A DNA stretch of 14,255 nucleotides, taken from the NCBI GenBank assembly GCA_015231665.1, contig JADGBD010000013.1, forward strand, positions 3,813 through 18,067, written 5' to 3'. Below the pieces are notes generated by a model. That model made no database searches. It was not told the origin of the DNA and was given only the letters and a program-made list of their open reading frames with translations. Source of the stretch: Gammaproteobacteria bacterium. GTDB taxonomy: Bacteria > Pseudomonadota > Gammaproteobacteria > Chromatiales > Chromatiaceae. This document shows, piece after piece, positions 8,832 through 14,255 of this stretch. Position 1 is the stretch's first letter. The number at the start of each line of letters is the position of its first letter. A program made the translations under genes and the position numbers.

Positions 8832-10673
8832 ATCAACCCCCTGCCCCCCTATAGCTTCCGCGTCGAGGTCCACTCGGCGGTGCATCATCAGTTTCGCCTG
8901 TGCCTGGAAGTGCCCGAAAACGGCCTCGATTGGACCGAGCTGCGCCTGCCCAACTGGCTGCCGGGTTCCTACAAGATTCGCGATTTTGCCCGCAACATCC
9001 TCGAATTTGCCGCCTATCAGTGCGATGAGCCCTGCCCCTGGGAGAAGCTGGACAAGCACCGCTGGCGGGTGCACAACTGCGGGCTGGGCTTTAGCCTGGT
9101 CTATCTGGTGTATGCCTTCGATCTATCCGTGCGCGGTGCCCATCTGGATGACAGCCACGGTTTTTTCAATGGCTCCTCGCTGTTTCTCCAGCCCTGGCCG
9201 GATGATGGCAGAGGTTATGAAATTGAGATAATCGCGCCCGAGGTGCCCTGGCAACTGCTCACCGGCCTGCCGGCGCTGCACACCGATGCCCAGGGTTTTG
9301 GCCGCTATGCCGCCGCCAGCTACAGCCAGCTGATCGACCATCCGGTGGAGATGGGTCAGCCCGAGGTCTGCCTGTTCAGCGTTCAGGGCGTGCCCCATCG
9401 GCTAGCCGTCCGCGGCCGCCACTTTGCCGATCTCAAGACCATCAGCCAGGCCCTCAAGGCGATCTGCACCTGCCACGCTGAGCTGTTTGGCGAGCTGCCG
9501 GTGGAGGATCAGTACCTGTTTCTGCTGCAGCTGGTCGGCCAGGGCTATGGCGGCCTGGAGCACCGCAACTCCACCAGCCTGATCTGCGCTCGCAGTGATC
9601 TGGAGAACCCGGACCCGGCCAAGCTGGGCGACAAATACCGCCAGTTTCTCGCCCTCTGCAGCCACGAATACTTTCATCTGTGGAACGGCAAGCGCATCTG
9701 CCCCCAGGCCTATCTGCAACCTGACCTGAGCCGCGAGGTGCATTCGCAACTGCTCTGGCTGGTGGAAGGGGTGACCTCTTACTACGACGAGCTGGGGCTG
9801 GTGCGCGCCGGGGTGATCCCGCTGACCGACTACCTGGATATGCTGGCAAAGAACCTGACCCGCTATTTCCGCGGCAAGGGCCGCCTGCGCCAGAGCCTGG
9901 CGGAATCCAGTTTTGATGCCTGGACCAAGTTCTATCAGCAGGACGAGAACGCCGCCAACGCCATCGTCAGTTACTACGTCAAAGGCGGCATAGTGGTGAT
10001 GCTGATCGATCTGAGCCTGCGCCGGCTCAGCGATGGCGAGTACAGTTTCGATGATGTCATGCGCTATCTCTGGCACAACTTCGGCAAGACCGGCATCGGC
10101 GTGGCCGAGCAGGCCATGGCGGGGATCATCGAGCAGGCCAGCGGCATCGACCTCGCCGAGGAACTGCATCGCTGGACCCAGACCACCGCACCCCTGGAGC
10201 AGGATCTGGCGGACCTGCTGGCGGATGTGGGGGTCGGCTTCGCCCTGCGGCCACCGCGCCAACAGCAGGACCCCGGTGGGCTGCGCCCAGCCGGGTCAGG
10301 ATCGACCGATACCAGCGGCCCGCCTTGGCTGGGTATAGGCTTCAAGCCCCATCCGCAAGGGGTCGAGGTCCTGCTGGTGCAGGAAGACAGCCCAGCTGCC
10401 GAGGCCGGTCTGGCGGCGGGCGATCTACTCCTGGCCATCGACGGCCTCAGGCTCGATGCCGCCAACCTGGATCAGCAACTGGCCCGCCTGGCCCGGTTAG
10501 CTGCAGTCAAGGCCAGCGTGCCGCTGCACCTGTTCCGTGGCGATCAACTGCTGCAGCGCCGCCTGCCCCTGCGCTCAGGCAATCCGCAGGTCGCCGAGCT
10601 CTGGTTGCTGGCCGATGCCGATACCCATACCCAGCAACAGGAGCGCCGCTGCGCATGGCTGCACCAGAACTGA
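8832..10673 (+). CDS. M61 family metallopeptidase with C-terminal PDZ domain
   Basis: This is a zinc aminopeptidase of the M61 (glycyl aminopeptidase-like) family, about 613 residues. The zinc site is His278-Glu279-Tyr-Phe-His282, followed by WN, with Glu312 (EGVTSYYDE) as the likely third ligand. A beta-rich M61 N-domain precedes it. A PDZ domain follows at about residues 495-570 (PWLGIGF, then SPAAEAGLAAGD). No signal peptide is seen. The start is unusual. The frame opens after a TAG at 8808 and holds no ATG before well-conserved sequence. A good GGAGAG (8821-8826) sits just ahead of ATC at 8832, giving INPLPPYSF, which looks like a family N-terminus. The first conventional start is a GTG at 8880, which would drop 16 residues and has no clear ribosome-binding site. 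The stop overlaps birA by 19 bases. Confidence 0.88.
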   Translation: MNPLPPYSFRVEVHSAVHHQFRLCLEVPENGLDWTELRLPNWLPGSYKIRDFARNILEFAAYQCDEPCPWEKLDKHRWRVHNCGLGFSLVYLVYAFDLSVRGAHLDDSHGFFNGSSLFLQPWPDDGRGYEIEIIAPEVPWQLLTGLPALHTDAQGFGRYAAASYSQLIDHPVEMGQPEVCLFSVQGVPHRLAVRGRHFADLKTISQALKAICTCHAELFGELPVEDQYLFLLQLVGQGYGGLEHRNSTSLICARSDLENPDPAKLGDKYRQFLALCSHEYFHLWNGKRICPQAYLQPDLSREVHSQLLWLVEGVTSYYDELGLVRAGVIPLTDYLDMLAKNLTRYFRGKGRLRQSLAESSFDAWTKFYQQDENAANAIVSYYVKGGIVVMLIDLSLRRLSDGEYSFDDVMRYLWHNFGKTGIGVAEQAMAGIIEQASGIDLAEELHRWTQTTAPLEQDLADLLADVGVGFALRPPRQQQDPGGLRPAGSGSTDTSGPPWLGIGFKPHPQGVEVLLVQEDSPAAEAGLAAGDLLLAIDGLRLDAANLDQQLARLARLAAVKASVPLHLFRGDQLLQRRLPLRSGNPQVAELWLLADADTHTQQQERRCAWLHQN

Positions 10674-11629
10674 TCCGCATCCTCGCCGATGGCCGCTGCC
10701 ACTCCGGCCAGCACCTGGCCGAGCAGCTGGGCCTGAGCCGCACCGCGGTGTGGAAGCAAATCCAGCGCATGCAATCCCTCTGGGGTCTCAATGGGGAGGC
10801 GATCAAGGGCAAGGGCTATCGCCTCGGCCAGCCACTGGATCTGCTCGATGAGACCCAGATTCTGCACCAGCTCAGCCCCAGGGCCGCCAGTCTGCTGCAG
10901 CGGCTGGAGCTGTTTGACGAGATCGACTCCACCAACAGCCAGCTCATGGCCCGCGCTCTTTCCGGCGATAAAAGAATCAGCGCCTGTCTGGCCGAGCGCC
11001 AAACCGCCGGGCGGGGTCGGCGCGGTCGCTCCTGGCTTTCACCCTTCGCCGCCAATCTCACCTTCTCCCTGCTCTGGCCATCGCCCCGACCACCCCAGCA
11101 ACTGGGCGGCCTGAGCCTAGCGGTGGGGGTGATGGTGGCGCGGCGCCTGCGTGCCCTGGGCTTTGCCGCCGTCGGCCTGAAATGGCCCAACGATCTGGTC
11201 ACACCTCAGGGCAAGCTTGGCGGGGTGCTGATCCAGCTCAGCGGTGAGGGCGAGGGGCCGAGCAACCTGGTCATAGGCCTGGGCCTGAATGTGCAGATGC
11301 CGCCGGGCTGGGGCCAAGACCTGGATCAGCCCTGGATCGATCTGGCGGCGCTGGGCCATCCGCCAGCGCGCTCCACCCTCGCCGGCCTGCTGCTTTCCGA
11401 TCTGCTCGAAGGGCTGAGCCAATATGACAGCCAGGGCCTGCAGCCCTTTCTCGCTGACTGGCAGGCGCTGGATCAGCTCCAGGGCAAGCCGGTGCGCCTG
11501 CTGCGGGGTGACGACAGTGTCAGCCAGGGCATCAGCGCCGGCGTGGCCGAGGACGGCGCCCTGCTGCTGCGCACCGCCGAGGGCCTGCAGCGCCACCACA
11601 GCGGCGAGGTCTCCCTGCGTGGCGCCTGA
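10655..11629 (+). CDS. birA: Bifunctional biotin-protein ligase / biotin operon repressor BirA
   Basis: The product activates biotin to biotinyl-AMP and attaches it to the acetyl-CoA carboxylase carrier protein. In the gammaproteobacterial form it also represses biotin synthesis genes. It has 324 residues, as usual. A winged helix-turn-helix lies at about 16-58 (HLAEQLGLSRTAVWKQIQRM at 20-39), so the repressor half is kept. The catalytic domain shows the biotin loop GRGRRGRSW (119-127), KWPNDLV near 176, GKLGGVLIQL and IGLGLNV. The ATG at 10655 follows AGGAG by 11 bases and lies inside the end of the protease gene. A longer open frame extends upstream to 10325, but that part only shadows the protease. 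The stop overlaps coaX by 11 bases. A birA-coaX pair couples two cofactor pathways. Confidence 0.95.
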   Translation: MAAPELIRILADGRCHSGQHLAEQLGLSRTAVWKQIQRMQSLWGLNGEAIKGKGYRLGQPLDLLDETQILHQLSPRAASLLQRLELFDEIDSTNSQLMARALSGDKRISACLAERQTAGRGRRGRSWLSPFAANLTFSLLWPSPRPPQQLGGLSLAVGVMVARRLRALGFAAVGLKWPNDLVTPQGKLGGVLIQLSGEGEGPSNLVIGLGLNVQMPPGWGQDLDQPWIDLAALGHPPARSTLAGLLLSDLLEGLSQYDSQGLQPFLADWQALDQLQGKPVRLLRGDDSVSQGISAGVAEDGALLLRTAEGLQRHHSGEVSLRGA

Positions 11630-12374
11630 TTGTCTGCTCGTCGATCTGGGCAACAGCCGGCTGAAATGGGCCTTGCTGGAGGCCGGTCAAACCAACTCGC
11701 CGGGACCGGTGCAGGCCATCAGCCACCGTGATCTCAACCTGGCAGCCCTGCTGCAACAGCACTGGCAGGGCCTGCGACCGCGCCGGGTGATCATCTGCAG
11801 CGTCGCCGGTGCCGAGCGCGACCAGCAACTGCGCCAGTGGATCAAACAGACCTGGGGCATCAGCCCCTTCTTCTTCACCAGCACCTATGCCTACCCCGGC
11901 ATGCGTAACGGCTACGCCCAGCCGGAAAAGCTCGGTAACGACCGCTGGCTGGGCTGCATTGCCGCCCATCAGCGCTGCCAGGGTCCGGTGGCCCTGGTGG
12001 ATGCTGGCACCGCCATCACCCTCGATCTGGTGGATGGCCAGGGCCAGCACCAGGGCGGCTGGATCATCCCCGGCCTCGCCAGCATGGGCCGCTGTCTGCT
12101 GCAGAGCACCGCCATCACGGCGACCGATTTTGCCAGCGCCGACCTCTCGCCGGGCACGGATACCGCCAGCGCCATCGGCCAGGGCGCTCTGCTCGCCTGC
12201 CTCGGCCTGCTGGAGAGCGCCGCCGCCCGTGCCGACGCCAACTATCGCTGGCTGCTGACCGGCGGTGATGCCGCCTGCCTCTCCCCCCTGCTGCGGCTGG
12301 AGCATGAGGTGGTGGAGCAGCTGCTGCTCGAGGGCCTGGCTCTGATTGCCCACCACAGAGAGGCGCCGCGGTGA
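11619..12374 (+). CDS. coaX: Type III pantothenate kinase CoaX
   Basis: The enzyme phosphorylates pantothenate, the first step of coenzyme A synthesis. It belongs to the ASKHA fold, needs a monovalent cation and is not inhibited by CoA. It has 251 residues from the GTG at 11619, which follows GAGG by 9 bases. Conserved segments are the phosphate-binding VDLGNSRLKW (8-17), the substrate-side NGYAQPEKLGNDRW, the catalytic Asp128 in DAGTAIT, GGWIIPG and LTGGDA. The Asn-Ser in the first motif replaces the commoner Asn-Thr. The frame is open upstream to 11424, but that is antisense-like overlap with birA and has no family sequence. The stop overlaps the following GTG (GTGA). No coaA-type kinase is seen in the window. 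Confidence 0.93.
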   Translation: MAPDCLLVDLGNSRLKWALLEAGQTNSPGPVQAISHRDLNLAALLQQHWQGLRPRRVIICSVAGAERDQQLRQWIKQTWGISPFFFTSTYAYPGMRNGYAQPEKLGNDRWLGCIAAHQRCQGPVALVDAGTAITLDLVDGQGQHQGGWIIPGLASMGRCLLQSTAITATDFASADLSPGTDTASAIGQGALLACLGLLESAAARADANYRWLLTGGDAACLSPLLRLEHEVVEQLLLEGLALIAHHREAPR

Positions 12375-13042
12375 GCAAAATCCTCAGCGTTCTCCTCATC
12401 GCCCTCAATCTGGGTCTCTACCTCTTGATTCAGCAGCAGTCCGCCAAGGAAGAGGCCAGCCAGATCATCCCCGGCGGCAACCTGGTCCTGCTGTCGGAAC
12501 GGCCAGTCCCGCTCAAGCCGCCCCCCGCCACATCTCTAATCCAGGCCGAACCCAAGGCCGAATTCCAGGCCAAGCCAGCGGCCAAGCCCGAAAAGGCGAA
12601 AGCGCCAACTCGCCACTGCTACAGCTACGGCCCCCTGGCCAATCGCCTGGCCGCAGTTGGGGTAATTGCCCGGCTCAAGGAAATCGCCCAGTCGCAGGAG
12701 ATACGCGAGGTCGCCGCTGGAGAGCAGCACTGGTTGCTGTTAGACGCTGAAACCCCAACCGATAAACGACAGCTAGCAAAGGCACTGAACCCGGCGAGCA
12801 TCAGTTTCGGCGAACACAAAGGCAAGATGCTGCTGGCCATTCTGACCCAGGCCAAAGCGGCGCAGAAGCTGGTTGACCAGCTCAAGCAACAGGGCCTGAA
12901 CCCGGTGATTGAGAAAAAGACCGCGGCAACTCCGCTGTTCTGGGTCGATTTCAGCAGCGCCAAGGCCAAGCTCGACCCCCTGAGCCTGGGCCTGCTATCT
13001 CAGCAAAGCTTCCTGCTCAAATTTGTCAGCTGCCCTGACTAA
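12371..13042 (+). CDS. Membrane-anchored SPOR-like protein
   Basis: The 223-residue product has one N-terminal membrane segment (about 4-20). An Ala/Lys/Pro-rich linker follows (about 55-80), then a C-terminal half that looks like a diverged SPOR domain. Marks for this are CYSYGPLANRLAAVGVIARLKE (83-104), a WLLLDAE strand, and AKAAQKLVDQLKQQGLNPVIEKK ending in FWVDF. SPOR domains bind denuded peptidoglycan at the division septum, so a periplasmic role in cell-wall assembly is likely (family knowledge). The GTG start overlaps the coaX stop, with GAGAGG just upstream, and this order after birA-coaX is, as I recall, seen in related genomes. The match to SPOR is by pattern only; key positions are weak. 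No hairpin terminator is seen in the 37-base gap before convergent truA. Confidence 0.7.
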   Translation: MSKILSVLLIALNLGLYLLIQQQSAKEEASQIIPGGNLVLLSERPVPLKPPPATSLIQAEPKAEFQAKPAAKPEKAKAPTRHCYSYGPLANRLAAVGVIARLKEIAQSQEIREVAAGEQHWLLLDAETPTDKRQLAKALNPASISFGEHKGKMLLAILTQAKAAQKLVDQLKQQGLNPVIEKKTAATPLFWVDFSSAKAKLDPLSLGLLSQQSFLLKFVSCPD

Positions 13043-13079
13043 ACGGACCGATGGAAATTTAGGCGCCCGCGCTGCCGAA

Positions 13080-13862
13080 TCAGCCGAATAGGGCCAGCGG
13101 TGCCGGGTCGGGGATGGCGAAGACGCTCGGGTATTCGACCTGGGTCAGGTAGAGCCCTTGCGGGGGAGCGGTGACGCCGCCGAGGGTGCGGTCGCGTTTT
13201 TCCAGCACCTCGCGACTCCAGTCTTCCGCCTGTTCACCCTTGCCGATGGCGATAAGCACCCCGGCAATGTTGCGCACCATGTGGTGGAGGAAGGCGTTGG
13301 CGTAGAGGTCGATATGAATCAGGTCGCCCTGGCGGTGCACACTGATGCGGCGCAGTTCACGCACCGGGCTTTTTGCCTGGCAGCCCAGCGCGCGGTAGGA
13401 GCTGAAGTCGTGCTGGCCCTGCAGATGCTGGGCAGCGCGGTGCATGGCCTCGGCATCCAGGGACTGGTGAATCCAGACCACGCGCCGACTCATCAGGGCC
13501 GAGCGGGTTGGTCGGTTGGCGATGACGTAGCGGTAATGGCGGCCGGTGGCGCTGAAGCGGGCGTGAAAGTCCTCGCTGACTTCCTCGGCCCAGGTGATGT
13601 TGGCATCGTAGGGCAGATGCACATTGCCACCGAGGATCCAGGAGCGCATGGGGCGCAGGGCCTGGGTATCGAAGTGCGCCACCTGCCCCGAGGCATGCAC
13701 GCCGGTATCGGTGCGGCCAGCGCAGTGCACCCGCACCGGGCTCGCCGCCACCCGGCTCAGCGCCTGCTCCAGCTCATGCTGGACACTGCGCACCCCAGGC
13801 TGCTGGGTCTGCCAACCGTGAAAGGCAGAACCATCGTATTCAATCCCCAGGGCGATTCTCAC
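13080..13862 (-). CDS. truA: tRNA pseudouridine(38-40) synthase TruA
   Basis: The product converts uridine to pseudouridine at positions 38-40 of the tRNA anticodon arm. It has 260 residues, standard for the family. The catalytic Asp52 lies in AGRTDTGVHA (48-57). Other hallmarks are EYDGSAFHGWQ (8-18), RHYRYVI, HDFSSYRA and NAFLHHMVRNIAGVLIAIGKG. The start is GTG at 13862; an in-frame TAA two codons upstream excludes a longer form, and an AGG lies about 10 bases before it. It follows fimV in the same direction, as in the asd-fimV-truA order of other gammaproteobacteria. Here a 288-base spacer filled with repeats separates the two. It converges on the SPOR-like gene. Confidence 0.96.
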   Translation of the reverse strand: MRIALGIEYDGSAFHGWQTQQPGVRSVQHELEQALSRVAASPVRVHCAGRTDTGVHASGQVAHFDTQALRPMRSWILGGNVHLPYDANITWAEEVSEDFHARFSATGRHYRYVIANRPTRSALMSRRVVWIHQSLDAEAMHRAAQHLQGQHDFSSYRALGCQAKSPVRELRRISVHRQGDLIHIDLYANAFLHHMVRNIAGVLIAIGKGEQAEDWSREVLEKRDRTLGGVTAPPQGLYLTQVEYPSVFAIPDPAPLALFG

Positions 13863-13944
13863 CGATTAACCTGACCATTTGGACGCAGAGGGCGCAAAGA
13901 AGCGCAGAGGGCGCAGAGTTAAATCTGAAAAGAAAGCATTTGGC

Positions 13945-13968
13945 CACAGAGACACAGAGCACACAGAG
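13945..13968 (+). repeat. Three CACAGAG units inside the inverted-repeat element
   Basis: CACAGAG starts at 13945, 13953 and 13962, so the units are 8 and 9 bases apart. They look like a diverged or second subtype of the CGCAGAG unit that makes up the flanking arms, in the same orientation as the left arm. Confidence 0.6.
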
Positions 13969-14040
13969 GTAAATTCAAGAAATAGCAGAATGCGCTATCC
14001 AACTAATCCTAGCGGTAATTTAACAACTAAGGCAGTTAAA

Positions 14041-14067
14041 CCCATCTCCCCGTCGGGGAAGGGGGTG
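14041..14067. other. Imperfect GC-rich hairpin between fimV and truA
   Basis: CCCC at 14048-14051 pairs with GGGG at 14055-14058 around a GTC loop, with one T-A pair next and a second CCC/GGG match further out. No T-run follows on either strand. It could pause transcription or stabilise the fimV mRNA end, but it does not meet the usual terminator pattern. Confidence 0.35.
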
Positions 14068-14150
14068 AGTAGATACGCGGGAACTACAAATAAAGCTCTG
14101 CGATCTCTGCGCTACTTTGCGTCCTCTGCGTCCTCATTGAACCATTCGCT

Positions 14151-14255
14151 TTACGCCAGCTTGGCGAGGATTTCTTGGGCCTTGGCCTTTTGTTCGGCTG
14201 AGCCTTCGGCGAGGACCTCTTCCAGAATCGAGCGGCCGCCGTCGGGGTCACCCAT
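14151..14255 (-). CDS. fimV: 3' end of fimV (partial)
   Basis: The last 34 codons of a minus-strand gene run in from the right edge to a TAA at 14151-14153. The C-terminal sequence reads as Met-Gly-Asp-Pro-Asp-Gly-Gly-Arg-Ser-Ile-Leu-Glu-Glu-Val-Leu and ends in Ala-Lys-Leu-Ala. It matches the conserved TPR-like C-terminal tail of FimV/TspA-type polar hub proteins. FimV spans the inner membrane, with a periplasmic peptidoglycan-binding part and this cytoplasmic tail, and organises the cell pole and type IV pili. The downstream neighbour truA is the expected one. The ATG codon at the very edge is internal to the gene. Confidence 0.8.
   Translation of the reverse strand: MGDPDGGRSILEEVLAEGSAEQKAKAQEILAKLA

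Larger units (their letters stand above)
13881..14133. repeat. ~250-bp element bounded by 40-bp inverted repeats
   Basis: The left arm (13881-13920) and the inverted right arm (14094-14133) agree at 35 of 40 positions. Each has four CGCRRAG-type heptamers spaced 9-10-9 bp (starts 13884, 13893, 13903, 13912, and 14096, 14105, 14115, 14124 in reverse). The left arm also matches the arm at 71-110 at 35 of 40 positions. The 173-base interior carries no plausible gene. It holds three related CACAGAG units (13945, 13953, 13962) and a small GC-rich hairpin. The layout resembles a MITE-like or composite repeat insertion between fimV and truA. No target-site duplication is obvious. Confidence 0.75.

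Noticed and set aside
10325..10654. N-terminal extension of BirA by about 110 residues
   Set aside because: The extension overlaps the PDZ end of the protease in another frame and reads as Arg/Gly/Pro-rich shadow sequence. BirA proteins normally begin at the winged helix, as from 10655.
11424..11618. Upstream extension of CoaX
   Set aside because: It overlaps birA coding sequence in another frame. The conserved CoaX phosphate-binding motif starts eight residues after the GTG at 11619, as expected for the family.
13881..14133. CRISPR array
   Set aside because: The units are short, spaced 8-10 bp, and arranged as inverted arms. There are no uniform 25-40-bp repeats with unique spacers and no cas genes.

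Overview
The window is high-GC bacterial DNA. It most likely comes from a sulfur-oxidising gammaproteobacterium, perhaps of the Chromatiales or purple sulfur group. Three things point there: a SoeA-type sulfite dehydrogenase catalytic subunit, a truA gene next to the 3' end of fimV (the asd-fimV-truA order known from gammaproteobacteria), and a birA-coaX-SPOR-like gene run. This placement is inferred from gene content and was not tested by a database search.

Layout, left to right. (1) 1-61 holds the last 19 codons of a probable multihaem cytochrome c (+). A 40-bp-armed repeat hairpin (71-160) separates it from a convergent soeA-like molybdopterin oxidoreductase (168-3080, -) that has no soeB or soeC beside it. 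(2) A short divergent intergenic region leads to three tightly coupled + strand genes: an RDD membrane protein, a 1035-residue SWIM/SNF2 helicase and an uncharacterised 394-residue protein. Both junctions are 4-nt start/stop overlaps. (3) A convergent intergenic region (7955-8169) carries a 7-bp tandem repeat and a decayed copy of the same repeat family. It is followed by a CMP/dCMP-type nucleoside deaminase (-). (4) A second + strand operon contains an M61 glycyl-aminopeptidase-like protease with a PDZ domain, BirA (biotin ligase/repressor), CoaX (type III pantothenate kinase) and a membrane-anchored SPOR-like protein. All of its genes overlap. (5) truA (-) converges on that operon. Upstream of truA is a ~250-bp element bounded by 40-bp inverted repeats, then the 3' end of fimV (-).

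Most of the window is core metabolism and housekeeping: cofactor supply (biotin, CoA), tRNA pseudouridylation, polar/peptidoglycan assembly (FimV, the SPOR-like protein) and sulfite oxidation. The parts that established families explain least are the RDD/SNF2/unknown cassette, the stand-alone soeA, the apparent ATC start of the M61 protease, and a repeat family. The repeat is built from a CGCRRAG heptamer spaced 9-10-9 bp; it occurs as two inverted pairs and one decayed single copy, all in intergenic gaps. No tRNA, rRNA, CRISPR array, insertion sequence or integrase was seen. No stretch longer than 300 bp lacks a gene.
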